Numbered from the stretch's first letter, positions 50,234 to 59,321 are shown. The stretch: 64,000 nucleotides of DNA from Caulobacter sp. (GCA_017745235.1 JAGHZU010000001.1:372001-436000), one strand, 5' to 3'. Notes: a model not told the origin generated them from the letters alone. A program made the numbers and translations.

Positions 50234-52642
50234 CTAGTACTTCACGCGCAGTTCCAGGCCGAAGGTGCGCGGCGGGTTGAAGTTGGCGTAGTCGCCGATC
50301 GTGCCGCGGTTGGCGGCCGAGATGCGGTAGATGTGCGACTCGTCCAGCAGGTTGCGCGACCACAGCGAGAGGCTGGCCGTGGCCGAGCCGCCCATGTTGA
50401 TGTCGGCCAGGGCCAGGTTGCCGTTGACGATGAAGCTGGAGTCCGTCTTCACCGCGACGTGCTGGGTCAGCGAGCCCGTCGGCGAGACGTCGGCGAACTC
50501 GGTCTGGAACGCGTACTGGGCGTCGGCGTAGTTGGCGTCCAGGTGCGCGCGGAAGGTCAGCTGGCCGACCGGGTGCTGGTAGTCGATATAGGCCGAGGCG
50601 GCGTTCGGCGGCGTGTAGACCACGTTGACCGGGAACGGCGTGCCCTGCGGGACCACCGAGTTGCCGGTGAACGGGAACGGCGCGGCCGGGATCTTCACGT
50701 CGGTGTAGGCGTAGGAGAAGCCGACGGTCACGTCTTCGCTGACGCGGGCGGTGATGTCGGCTTCGAAGCCGCGGATCTTCGAGGTGCCCGGCGCATTGCG
50801 GGTCTCCTCGGTGTGCGCGCCCTGGGTCGGGCTGCCGGGGGTGGTGTCGACGTTGTCGAAGTCGATCTGGGTCCCCGTGCGGTCCATGGCGTAGGCGGCC
50901 AGGTTCACGCGCAGGCGGTTTTCCAGCAGGTCCATCTTGGCGCCGATTTCGTACGACTTGACCTTTTCGGCGTCGAACGACTGGAAGTTGGACGAGCGGT
51001 CGTTGGCGCCGCCGGCGCGGTAGCCGGTCGAGTACTTGGCGTACAGGTTGATGCCCGGGGCCGCGTCGTAGGAGACGTTGAACAGCGGGTCGAACCGGCC
51101 CTTGTCGTAGTCGAAGGTGAAGTTCGTCGCCTTGCCGTTGACCACGTAGAGCAGGCCGTTGCGCTTGTCCTTGGTGTAGCGGCCGCCGAGGGTCACGTGC
51201 AGGGCGTCCAGCGAAGCCGGGGTGTAGGTGCCCTGGCCGTAGACGGCGTAGCTCTCGGCGTCGGCTTCCGAGGCGCGGGTGATGAAGCGCGTGCCGCGCT
51301 CCCAGCCGGCCGTGCCGGCCGCGGCCTTCGACGTGCCGTACGAGGAGCGGATCGTGTAGGCGGTGCCGTCGGCGTTCCACTGGTTGGTGAACGGCGTGGC
51401 GGCCGATTCCTTGGCGTGTTCCTTGAAGTAGTACAGACCGCCGACATAGGTGAACTGGTCGCCCAGGTCGCCGACCGCCTGGAACTCCTGGCTGAACTGG
51501 CGCTGGTAGAGGTCCGACAGGCTGTAGCGGCCGAAGTTGGCGTTCGGGGCGAAGACGTTGCGGGCCTCGATGCCCGAGTTGTCCCACTGGTTGGTGGCGA
51601 CGGCGCGGGCGGCGGTGATCGAGCGCAGTTCCAGGTTCGGGGCCACGCGATACTTCATCGTCAGGGCCGCGCCGCCGGTCTCGTCGACGCTGGGCTGCTG
51701 CACGGTGCCGATGTCCGAAACGGTCTGGCGGTCGGTGTGGACCTTCACCAGCGAGGCCAGCGGGTTGATCGTGCCGGCGGGGGCGCTGGCGGGGCCGGCC
51801 TGGACTTCGGCCAGGGTGCGCACGCGCTTGCCGTAGGGGTTGAAGTTGACCAGCTGGCTGAAGAACGGGGTGTTCTCGTCCTTGGAGTAGTCGACCGAGA
51901 GCTGGGCGCTGAAGTTGTCGGTCGGCTTGTAGAGGCCGGTGATGCGGCCGCCCTTGCGGTCGTACTGGTTCCAGCCGGCCTGGCCTTCCATCGGGTTCTT
52001 GACGGTCGGGTCCTGGTGCTGGAGCAGGGCGTCGATCTTCAGCGACAGGCCGTTGAACTCCTGGAAGTCCTGGTGCAGCTCGCCGGTGTAGGCGCCGTAG
52101 TTGCCGACGCCGGCCACGATGCGGCCGCCGAACTCGCCGGTGGGGGCCTTGGAGACGATGCTCAGGGCGCCGCCTTCGGTGTTGCGGCCGAACAGGGTGC
52201 CTTGCGGGCCGCGCAGCACCTCGATGCGTTCCAGGTCGAGCAGGGCGGCGTTCAGGCCCTGCTGGCGGCCCAGATAGACGCCGTCGACATAGACGCCGAC
52301 GCCCTGGTCGCGGGCGGTCTGGTTGGCGTCGAAGGGGACGATGCCGCGGATGCCGACGGTCAGGGCCGACTGGCGGGCTTCGAAGGTGGCCACGCGCAGC
52401 GACGGAATGGCGCCGTCCTGCAGGCTGATGAGGCTCTCGGCGTGACGGTCGGCCATGGCCGTGGCGTTGATCACCGAGATCGCGATCGGCGTGGACTGCA
52501 GGTTGGTCTCGCGCTTGGTGGCCGAGACGACGACCTGGTCCAGGGCGGTCGAGTCGGCGGTGTCGACCTCAGCGGCCTGGGCGCCTTGCGCCATGGCGAT
52601 CATCAGGGCGACGACCGCCGTTCCACCGAAATACTTTTGCAT
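50234..52642 (-). CDS. TonB-dependent outer-membrane receptor
   Basis: 802 residues from ATG 52642 (AAGGGG upstream). Signal peptide to about residue 24, TonB box LDQVVVSATK (34-43), plug (INATAMADRHAESLISLQDG, LERIEVLRGPQGTLFGRNTEGGALSIVSKAP) and a 22-strand barrel ending in aromatic RVKY. Imports a large or scarce nutrient with TonB energy. A three-repeat Pho box lies upstream, and phnCDE follows in the neighbourhood, so a phosphorus compound is the most likely cargo (inference). Confidence 0.95.
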   Translation of the reverse strand: MQKYFGGTAVVALMIAMAQGAQAAEVDTADSTALDQVVVSATKRETNLQSTPIAISVINATAMADRHAESLISLQDGAIPSLRVATFEARQSALTVGIRGIVPFDANQTARDQGVGVYVDGVYLGRQQGLNAALLDLERIEVLRGPQGTLFGRNTEGGALSIVSKAPTGEFGGRIVAGVGNYGAYTGELHQDFQEFNGLSLKIDALLQHQDPTVKNPMEGQAGWNQYDRKGGRITGLYKPTDNFSAQLSVDYSKDENTPFFSQLVNFNPYGKRVRTLAEVQAGPASAPAGTINPLASLVKVHTDRQTVSDIGTVQQPSVDETGGAALTMKYRVAPNLELRSITAARAVATNQWDNSGIEARNVFAPNANFGRYSLSDLYQRQFSQEFQAVGDLGDQFTYVGGLYYFKEHAKESAATPFTNQWNADGTAYTIRSSYGTSKAAAGTAGWERGTRFITRASEADAESYAVYGQGTYTPASLDALHVTLGGRYTKDKRNGLLYVVNGKATNFTFDYDKGRFDPLFNVSYDAAPGINLYAKYSTGYRAGGANDRSSNFQSFDAEKVKSYEIGAKMDLLENRLRVNLAAYAMDRTGTQIDFDNVDTTPGSPTQGAHTEETRNAPGTSKIRGFEADITARVSEDVTVGFSYAYTDVKIPAAPFPFTGNSVVPQGTPFPVNVVYTPPNAASAYIDYQHPVGQLTFRAHLDANYADAQYAFQTEFADVSPTGSLTQHVAVKTDSSFIVNGNLALADINMGGSATASLSLWSRNLLDESHIYRISAANRGTIGDYANFNPPRTFGLELRVKY

Positions 52643-52695
52643 GGTTGGATCCCCTTTAGGTGAGGGGGGACCTAAGTTTCGGCGGCGATGCTTCG

Positions 52696-52724
52696 GTGAC
52701 AGCAAGATGAAAGTTCGATGACGT
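52696..52724 (-). promoter_or_regulatory. Three-repeat Pho box upstream of the TonB receptor
   Basis: On the minus strand: ACGTCAT-CGAA-CTTTCAT-CTTG-CTGTCAC, three 7-bp direct repeats with 4-bp spacers close to the PhoB consensus CTGTCAT. It ends 54 bp upstream of the start codon, a normal activator position. Predicts induction by phosphate starvation. Confidence 0.65.
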
Positions 52725-53008
52725 GGCTTATTTGCACCACGGGTTCGACCGTCACCCCAGGTTGATTTCGCCCTGCAAGCTCGCGGGCGAAGCTTTGCTC
52801 AAGGCCAAGCCAGGCAACGATGCCCGTTAATTTTTCAGAAAGGAATATGCAACCTGTGATGGTCTTTCGGTGCTGCGTGGCGCGGAAACCACAATCCTGA
52901 GCCGTCGCAATGGCGGCGCGCCGGGCCGGGCCTCCGGACGCGTGCGGGTCGGTCGCGGCCCGGCCTCGCGCGCGAGCCGGGACGCAGGGGCCGGGCGGCG
53001 AGGCTCCG
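52725..53008. other. Intergenic stretch with no recognisable gene
   Basis: Between the Pho box and the phnE stop I see no coding frame with sensible composition and no repeat seen elsewhere. Confidence 0.5.
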
Positions 53009-53824
53009 CTAGAGCAGGCGTGTGCGGATGATCTGGGACAGCAGGTCGATCAGCGAGACCGCCACGACGATGACCAGGACGATGCAGCCGGTCTGGTCGT
53101 ACTGGAAGCCGTTGATGGAATCGAGCAGCACCTGGCCCACCCCGCCGGCGCCGATCAGGCCCAGGACGGTGGCCGAGCGGCTCGACGATTCGAAGCGATA
53201 GAGGGCGTAGCTGGTCCACAGCGGGGCGACCTGCGGGATCACCCCCCAGATCACCTCCTGCAGCTTGACCGCGCCGGTGGCGCGCACGCCCTCGACTGGC
53301 CCCTTGTCGATCGACTCCACGGCCTCGGCGAACAGCTTGGCCAGCACCCCGCCGGTGTTGAACATCAGGGCCATGACGCCGGCGAAGGGACCAAGCCCGA
53401 CGGCGGTGATGAAGATCAGGGCCACGACCAGGTCTGGGATCGAGCGGATCAGGTCCAGCACCCGGCGCACGGGCTGCTGGATCCACCACGGGGTGATGTT
53501 GCGCGCGCCCAGCAGGCCCAGGGGGATGGCCACCAGGATGGCCAGGAAGGTGCCCCAAAGCGCCATCTGGATCGTCTGCCACATCTTGCCGATGTAGAGC
53601 TCCCAGTCGGCGGCCATGAACGCCTTGGGATCCGTGAACGGCGAGAAGAAGCCGGCCGCGAAGCCCCGCATCTTGCTGGCGTCGGTGAACAGCTGGGGGA
53701 ACTTGTCGATCTCGGCCGGCTTGAAGCTGACCACCAGCAGGGCGACCACCCCGCCCCACAGCAGCAGGTCGAAGGCGCGCGCCGAGATCGGCTTGCTGGG
53801 CGGGGGCGGAACGATGTCGCTCAT
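53009..53824 (-). CDS. phnE: Phosphonate-type ABC transporter permease
   Basis: 271 residues, five to six membrane helices, with the permease EAA loop region EVIWGVIPQVAPLWTSYALYRFESSSRSATVLGLIGAGGVGQVL. TIQMALWGTFLAILVAIPLGLLGARNITPWW and LIRSIPDLVVALIFITAVGLGPFAGVMAL are PhnE marks. Third gene of phnCDE, 29 bp after phnD. Confidence 0.92.
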   Translation of the reverse strand: MSDIVPPPPSKPISARAFDLLLWGGVVALLVVSFKPAEIDKFPQLFTDASKMRGFAAGFFSPFTDPKAFMAADWELYIGKMWQTIQMALWGTFLAILVAIPLGLLGARNITPWWIQQPVRRVLDLIRSIPDLVVALIFITAVGLGPFAGVMALMFNTGGVLAKLFAEAVESIDKGPVEGVRATGAVKLQEVIWGVIPQVAPLWTSYALYRFESSSRSATVLGLIGAGGVGQVLLDSINGFQYDQTGCIVLVIVVAVSLIDLLSQIIRTRLL

Positions 53825-53853
53825 CGCGGGTGCGGCTCGGCGCTCTTGGGCGG

Positions 53854-54879
53854 TCAGTTGGCCGGCGCGGCGAGGCCGGCCTTGCCCTCGGCGGCGACGC
53901 GCTGGGCCTTGATCTCGGCCAGGGCCGCCTCGGCCTGGGCCAGCTTGGCCTTGTCGCCGGCTTCGCGGGCCAGGCCCAGGTTCTCCAGGGCCTCCATCTC
54001 GCGCACCACCAGCAGGTGGGAATCGTCGGCGGGCTTGAAGCCGCCCATCGACAGGCGCTCGAGGTTCTTGCGCTGCTGGGCCGCGGCCGGGGTGTCGCCC
54101 TGGCCGTAGGTGAGGAAGAACTGGCGCACCTTCTCCTTGACCACCGGGTCGAGGTCCTTGCGCCAGACGATCGGGTCTTCCGGCAGGGTGGGCGATTCCC
54201 AGATCACCTTGACCTTGCGCGACTGGGCGCCGCCGCGGGCCTCCTCGTTCAGGCGCAGGGCCGTGGAGTTGTTGGTCGAGGCGTCCAGCTTGTGGTTGGC
54301 CACGGCGAACAGGTTGGCGTCATGGCTGGCGCTGAGCACGGTCTTGAAGCAGGTCTCGGGCTTCTTGTTGGCCGGGATGAACAGGTAGGTCATCGGAGCC
54401 AGGGTGCCCGAGGTCGACTTCTTGTCGCCGATGCCGAAGTTCAGGGTCTTGTCGCACTTGAGCAGGCCCTCGAGGGTCAGCTTGCTGTCGGCCGGCACGA
54501 TGATGACCGACTTGTAGCCGTCCACGCCCGAGGGGTCGAAGGTGCGGGCGAAGACCTCGCCGCCCGACCGGCGCACGGCTTCCAGGCCCGAGGCGTTGGA
54601 GAACCAGCCCACGTCGGTCTGCTTGGCGCCCATGGCCACGATCAGGGAGGAATAGTTGGACGAGAAGAACGGCTTCACCTTCATGCCGGTCTGCTTTTCC
54701 ATGTCGGCCAGGATGGGCTTCCAGTAGCTCTCCATGTTCTGGGCCGACTCGGTGGACAGGATCGAGAAGACGATCGTGTCCTTGGCCTTGGGGGCCTGGA
54801 CCTTCTTTTCGGAGCACCCGGCCAGGGCCAGCACGGCGCAGGCCAGGCTGGCGCCGGCGAAGAGACGACGACGGATCAT
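53854..54879 (-). CDS. phnD: Phosphonate-type ABC substrate-binding lipoprotein
   Basis: 341 residues. Lipobox LALAGCSEK (Cys 22). PhnD fold: VFSILSTESAQNMESYWKPILADMEKQTGMKVKPFFSSNYSSLIVAMGAKQTDVGWFSN, then GYKSVIIVPADS, GDKKSTSGTLAPMTYLF. An unusual 40-residue charged helical tail (ENLGLAREAGDKAKLAQAEAALAEIKAQ) follows the domain. Its start overlaps the phnC stop by 4 bp (ATGA). Binds phosphonate, phosphite or phosphate. Confidence 0.92.
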   Translation of the reverse strand: MIRRRLFAGASLACAVLALAGCSEKKVQAPKAKDTIVFSILSTESAQNMESYWKPILADMEKQTGMKVKPFFSSNYSSLIVAMGAKQTDVGWFSNASGLEAVRRSGGEVFARTFDPSGVDGYKSVIIVPADSKLTLEGLLKCDKTLNFGIGDKKSTSGTLAPMTYLFIPANKKPETCFKTVLSASHDANLFAVANHKLDASTNNSTALRLNEEARGGAQSRKVKVIWESPTLPEDPIVWRKDLDPVVKEKVRQFFLTYGQGDTPAAAQQRKNLERLSMGGFKPADDSHLLVVREMEALENLGLAREAGDKAKLAQAEAALAEIKAQRVAAEGKAGLAAPAN

Positions 54880-55691
54880 TGCGGGGCTCCTTCCCAGAAT
54901 ACGTCCTCGAATTCCGGGCCGTAGATGTCGATGAGTTTGGCGCGGTCCAGGCCGGCGGTCGGGCCGTCATAGACCTTCCGGCCGGCCTTGAGGGCGACGA
55001 CGCGATCGCAGTAGCGCAGGGCGTAGTCGACCTGGTGCAGGGTGACCACGACCGTGAGGCCGTCGGTCTGGTTCAGGTCGCGGAGGATCTCCATGACCTT
55101 TCGGGCCGAGACGGGGTCGAGCGAGGCGACCGGCTCGTCGGCCAGGATGATCTTGGCCTTCTGGACCAGGGCGCGGGCGATGGCGCCGCGCTGCTGCTGA
55201 CCGCCCGAAAGGGTGTTGGCCCGCTGGGCGGCGTAGTCGGCCACGCCCACGCGGTGCAGGGCGGCCATGGCCGCGGCCCGCGTCTCGGCCGGCCAGGCGC
55301 CGAAGACGCCGCGCAGGAAGCCGATGCGGCCGAGCGAGCCGAGGGCGACGTTGGTGAACAGCGACAGGCGGCCGACCAGATTGAACTGCTGGGCGATGAA
55401 GCCGATGCGGATGCGCGCCTTGCGCACCTGGTCGCTGACCTTGCCCCGCGCCTGGACCGGCCCGCCGAAGGCGGTGATGGTCCCCTCGCCGCCCGACTTT
55501 TCAGAGGCGGGCGGGTCGATGGTCTGCAGGCCGTCGATCGAGCGCAGCAGGGTGGACTTGCCCGAGCCGGAAGGACCGATGAGCGCGATCATCTCGCCGC
55601 GTTGGACGTCGAGCGAAACGGCGTCGAGCGCCCGGCGGGACCCGAAGGTCTTGGAGGCGGAGCGGATCGAGAGAACAGGGTCCGACGTCAT
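54876..55691 (-). CDS. phnC: Phosphonate-type ABC transporter ATPase
   Basis: 271 residues. Walker A GPSGSGKST (39-47), signature LSGGQQQRGAIARALV, Walker B IILADEPVASLDP, H-loop TLHQVDYALRYCDRVVALKAG. First gene of phnCDE. The 5' gap carries only a weak partial Pho-box-like element (CCGTCAC), so regulation by PhoB is less clear than for the receptor. Confidence 0.94.
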   Translation of the reverse strand: MTSDPVLSIRSASKTFGSRRALDAVSLDVQRGEMIALIGPSGSGKSTLLRSIDGLQTIDPPASEKSGGEGTITAFGGPVQARGKVSDQVRKARIRIGFIAQQFNLVGRLSLFTNVALGSLGRIGFLRGVFGAWPAETRAAAMAALHRVGVADYAAQRANTLSGGQQQRGAIARALVQKAKIILADEPVASLDPVSARKVMEILRDLNQTDGLTVVVTLHQVDYALRYCDRVVALKAGRKVYDGPTAGLDRAKLIDIYGPEFEDVFWEGAPQ

Positions 55692-55960
55692 GGTCGGTGC
55701 GAATCCTTAACGTGCTTTGCGGCCGTGTAAACGCGTTCGCCGGTTTGGGGCACGGACGCAACGGATTTGTGACGGGCGATGGATCAATCGTCTCCGGAAT
55801 CCGGCCCGGCGACCGGTTCCGGCCGCCAGGAACCTTGCGTCCAAAAGACTCTTTACATCGCGAGGGTATGACCCTATTTCGCTCGCTCCGGCGGACCCGA
55901 AGTCCTCATAAGCGCTGCTAACGCCGGCCTGGGTTTAACTTCTGCAGGGGTCTACGTGAA

Positions 55961-57220
55961 TTGCACACGTACCATAACCCCCTGGACCTGGTCCGTGAGC
56001 GGTCACCGGAACGTCCCGTCGCACTCGTGCGACCCGACGCGGTATCCGTAGCGGCGCGCTGGTTCCAGGCTGAATTCAAGGGCGATGTCTTTTACGCGGT
56101 GAAGGCCAATCCTTCGCCGTGGGTGATCCGCGAGCTGGCCCAGGCCGGCGTGCGGTCGTTCGACGTGGCCTCGCTGAACGAGATCGAGCAGGTCGCTGAG
56201 CAGGCGCCGGGCTCGCGCATGGCCTTCATGCATCCGGTCAAGAGCCGCAAGGCGATCTCGGCCGCCTACTTCGACCACGGCGTGAAGACGTTCTCGTTCG
56301 ACACCCACGAAGAACTGGCCAAGATCATCGACGCCACCGGCCAGGCCAAGGACCTGAACCTGATCGTCCGCATGGGCGTGCAGGCCGAAGGCGCGGCCTA
56401 TTCGCTGTCGGGCAAGTTCGGCGTGGACCTGCACAGCGCCCCGGCCCTGCTGCTGGCCGCCCGGCGCGCGACCCAGGACCTGATGGGCGTCAGCTTCCAC
56501 GTGGGCAGCCAGTGCATGCGCCCGACCGCCTACCAGGCCGCCATGGCCCAGGCCAGCCGCGCCCTGGTGCGCGCCGGCGTGCTGGCCGACGTGGTGGACG
56601 TGGGCGGCGGCTTCCCGTCGATCTATCCGGGCATGGCCCCGCCGGCCCTGTCGGAATACCTGGCCGCCATCGACCGGGGCTTCTCCGACATGATGGTGCA
56701 CGAGACCACGGAACTGTGGTGCGAGCCGGGCCGGGCGCTGGTGGCCGAGGCCTCCTCTCTGCTGGTCAAGGTCGAGCTGAAGAAGGGCGACGCGCTGTAC
56801 CTGAACGACGGGTCGTACGGCTCGCTGTTCGACGCCGCGCACATGAAGTGGCCCTTCCCGGTGAAGCTGTACCGCAAGAACGGCGAAGTGGTGGAAGAGG
56901 GCCTCAAGCCCTTCCGCTTCTACGGCCCCACCTGCGACAGCGTCGACCACATGCCGGGCCCCTTCTACCTGCCCGAAAGCGTGGACGAGGGCGACTACAT
57001 CGAGATCGGCATGCTGGGCGCCTACGGCGTGGCGATGTCGACCCGCTTCAACGGCTTCGGCGAGACCGACACCGTGGAGGTGCAGGACGCCCCGATGGCC
57101 TCGATGTACGGCCTGGCCAAGCGCTCGATCCCGGTGGTCCGCACCGAGGCCGAGGAACGCAAGGTCGTGCGGTTCTCGCGCCCGAAGGGCGCGGCCGGCA
57201 AGAAGCGCCGCCGCCGTTAG
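55961..57220 (+). CDS. Ornithine/lysine decarboxylase, group IV PLP
   Basis: 419 residues from TTG 55961 (AGGGG upstream). Alanine-racemase-fold decarboxylase: PLP lysine K48 in DVFYAVKANPSPWV, HVGSQCMRP, GGGFPSIYPG, EPGRALVAEASSLLVKV, and the substrate Cys325 in YGPTCDSVD. Converts ornithine to putrescine. Unusual basic tail AGKKRRRR. The next gene completes the polyamine route. Confidence 0.9.
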   Translation: MHTYHNPLDLVRERSPERPVALVRPDAVSVAARWFQAEFKGDVFYAVKANPSPWVIRELAQAGVRSFDVASLNEIEQVAEQAPGSRMAFMHPVKSRKAISAAYFDHGVKTFSFDTHEELAKIIDATGQAKDLNLIVRMGVQAEGAAYSLSGKFGVDLHSAPALLLAARRATQDLMGVSFHVGSQCMRPTAYQAAMAQASRALVRAGVLADVVDVGGGFPSIYPGMAPPALSEYLAAIDRGFSDMMVHETTELWCEPGRALVAEASSLLVKVELKKGDALYLNDGSYGSLFDAAHMKWPFPVKLYRKNGEVVEEGLKPFRFYGPTCDSVDHMPGPFYLPESVDEGDYIEIGMLGAYGVAMSTRFNGFGETDTVEVQDAPMASMYGLAKRSIPVVRTEAEERKVVRFSRPKGAAGKKRRRR

Positions 57221-57260
57221 GAGCGTCGCTGATTTGACGCTTTAGGCGTTTAGGTCTTCA

Positions 57261-57331
57261 ACGCCGTGGAAGACCCCCTCCGGCCCTGCGGCCGACTCCC
57301 CGACGGGGAGATCCGGGGGCCTCCACGGCGT
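57261..57331. repeat. 71-bp nested palindrome between the polyamine genes
   Basis: Outer perfect arms ACGCCGTGGA and TCCACGGCGT enclose CCCCC/GGGGG and CTCCCCG/CGGGGAG arms. It separates the decarboxylase from the deoxyhypusine-synthase-like gene. The inner style matches the other GC-rich intergenic repeats; a regulatory leader is possible. Confidence 0.6.
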
Positions 57332-57415
57332 CATCTGTTTCCGCCTGTCGGTCGCTCCGTCCCGGCAGGCGGCTTGTTGCAACGACGGGCGTCCAAAGTC
57401 AGGGAAACCGAAGCG

Positions 57416-58468
57416 ATGAACGCTCCCGTTCCGAACAACCGGAAAGCCGAACTCCTCCAGAACACCGTCGAGCACGTCGACATCACCAGCTACGACGCGC
57501 GCCCGATCATCGACTCCATGCGCAAGATGTCGTTCAGCTCGCGCGACACCGCCCGCGCGGCCGACATCTTCAACATGGCCCTGGCCGACAAGGGCTGCTC
57601 GACCTGGCTGATCCTGGCCGGCTCGACCTCGGCCGGCGGCTGCATGCACGTGTACCGCGACATGGTGAAGAACGGCATGATCGACGCCGTGGTCGCCACC
57701 GGCGCCAGCATCGTCGACATGGACTTCTTCGAGGCTCTGGGCTTCAAGCACTATCAGGCCGCCGGCCCGGTCGACGACAACGTGCTTCGCGACAACTACA
57801 TCGACCGCATCTACGACACCTATATCGACGAAGAAGAGCTGCAGGCCTGCGACCACACGATCCTGGAGATCGCCAACCGCCTGGAGCCGCGCGGCTATTC
57901 CTCGCGCGAGTTCATCTGGGAGATGGGCAAGTGGCTGGCCGAAGGCAACGCCAAGAAGCCCGGCTCGCTGATCCAGACCGCCTATGAAGAAGGCGTGCCG
58001 ATCTTCTGCCCGGCCTTCGTCGACAGCTCGGCCGGCTTCGGCCTGGTCAAGCACCAGAAGGAGCGCGCCGCCGAGGGCAAGCCCTACCTGATGCTGGACG
58101 CCATCGCCGACTTCCGCGAACTGACCGACATCAAGATCGCGGCCGGCACCACGGGCCTGTTCATGGTGGGCGGCGGCGTTCCGAAGAACTTCGCCCAGGA
58201 CACCGTCGTCTGCGCCGAGATCCTCGGCGTCGAGGCCGACATGCACAAGTACGCCATCCAGATCACGGTGGCCGACGTGCGCGACGGCGCCTGCTCGTCC
58301 TCGACGCTGAAGGAAGCCGCCTCGTGGGGCAAGGTCTCGACCACCTACGAACAGATGGTCTTCGCCGAAGCCACCACCGTGGTGCCGCTGATCGCCAGCG
58401 ACGCCTACTGGCGCAAGGCCTGGGAAGGCCGCGAGAAGCCGCGCTGGAACAAGCTGTTCGGCAAGTAA
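57416..58468 (+). CDS. Deoxyhypusine synthase-like protein, probable homospermidine synthase
   Basis: 350 residues, the bacterial DHS-like family. NAD-binding/active-site features: LAGSTSAGGCMHVYRDMVKNGMIDAVVATGASIVDMDFFEALG, and the catalytic Lys306 in LKEAASWGKVSTTYEQM, matching the EAVSWGK lysine of deoxyhypusine synthase. Bacteria lack eIF5A, and such genes next to ornithine decarboxylase are known to form homospermidine from putrescine. Ends before a strong terminator. Confidence 0.9.
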   Translation: MNAPVPNNRKAELLQNTVEHVDITSYDARPIIDSMRKMSFSSRDTARAADIFNMALADKGCSTWLILAGSTSAGGCMHVYRDMVKNGMIDAVVATGASIVDMDFFEALGFKHYQAAGPVDDNVLRDNYIDRIYDTYIDEEELQACDHTILEIANRLEPRGYSSREFIWEMGKWLAEGNAKKPGSLIQTAYEEGVPIFCPAFVDSSAGFGLVKHQKERAAEGKPYLMLDAIADFRELTDIKIAAGTTGLFMVGGGVPKNFAQDTVVCAEILGVEADMHKYAIQITVADVRDGACSSSTLKEAASWGKVSTTYEQMVFAEATTVVPLIASDAYWRKAWEGREKPRWNKLFGK

Positions 58469-58508
58469 GGTTCATACGGACGCCTTGATCGCGTCACGGT
58501 GAAGTTCC

Positions 58509-58543
58509 AAGGTCCCCGGAAGCCGCTTCCGGGGACCTTTTTT
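58509..58543 (+). terminator. Intrinsic terminator after the DHS-like gene
   Basis: AAGGTCCCCGGAAGC and GCTTCCGGGGACCTT form a perfect 15-bp stem followed by TTTTTT. It is the clearest intrinsic terminator in the window. The T-tract ends one base before the ATG of the acid phosphatase. Confidence 0.85.
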
Positions 58544-58544
58544 C

Positions 58545-59321
58545 ATGCGCGCCAAGTTCGCCCTCGCCGCCTGCGCGGTCGTCGTCATCAGCGGGGCCGG
58601 ATGGGCCGTCGCGCGGGAGGACGCCCCCAAGGGCTACCTGCGTCCCGGGGCGATCGACACGTCCCGGGTGCTGCCGCCCGCGCCGCAGCCGGGCGAGGCG
58701 CGCTACGAGGCCGACCGCAAGACCTTCCTGGCCACCCGGGCGCTGAAGGACGGGCCGCGCTGGGCCCTGGCCCAGAACGACGTGGACGAAAAGAAGATCC
58801 TGGCCGACTTCGCCTGCGCCCTGGGCTTCACCCCGACGCCGGAAACCAATCCCAGGCTGACGGCCCTGCTGATGAAGCTGCGCCACGACGTGATCGCCGC
58901 GGTCAACAAGCCCAAGGACCTCTATCAGCGCAAGCGGCCCTATCTGATCGACGAGGGGCCGATCTGCGTGGACAAGACCGTCAGCCTGGCCATGAGCCCC
59001 GACTATCCCTCGGGCCACACCACCTGGGGCTGGACCGTGGGCCTGATCCTGGCCGAGGCCGATCCCGACCACGCCACCGACATCCTGGTGCGCGCGCGCA
59101 GCTTCGGCGAGAGCCGGGTGGTGTGCGGCGTGCACAACGCCAGCGCCGTGGAGGCCGGCCGCACCAACGCCTCGGCCCTGGTGGCGGCGCTGCACGGCTC
59201 AAAGGCCTTCCGCGACGACCTGGACGCGGTGCGGACCGAGATCGCCGAGGCCCGCGCCAAGGCGGCTCAGCCGGCCCAGTGCGAGGTGGAGAAGGCCCTG
59301 GTGGCGAAGACGCCCTACTGA
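58545..59321 (+). CDS. Class A acid phosphatase (PAP2, PhoN-like), altered active site
   Basis: 258 residues with a signal peptide (about 1-23), so periplasmic. Class A motifs: K-x6-RP in KDLYQRKRP, YPSGHTTWGW, and SRVVCGVH of SRx5HxxxD. The last Asp of that motif is replaced by Ala (HNASAVEAG), which normally positions the nucleophilic His. Activity may be reduced. The start sits right behind a terminator, leaving no room for a usual ribosome site. Confidence 0.87.
   Translation: MRAKFALAACAVVVISGAGWAVAREDAPKGYLRPGAIDTSRVLPPAPQPGEARYEADRKTFLATRALKDGPRWALAQNDVDEKKILADFACALGFTPTPETNPRLTALLMKLRHDVIAAVNKPKDLYQRKRPYLIDEGPICVDKTVSLAMSPDYPSGHTTWGWTVGLILAEADPDHATDILVRARSFGESRVVCGVHNASAVEAGRTNASALVAALHGSKAFRDDLDAVRTEIAEARAKAAQPAQCEVEKALVAKTPY

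Noticed and set aside
50219..52663. 814-codon plus-strand frame over the TonB receptor
   Set aside because: Complement of a well-supported receptor; the translation has no domain and skewed composition.
55692..55800. Pho box upstream of phnC
   Set aside because: Only one 7-bp unit (CCGTCAC) resembles the consensus; the following units fit poorly, so I do not call it.
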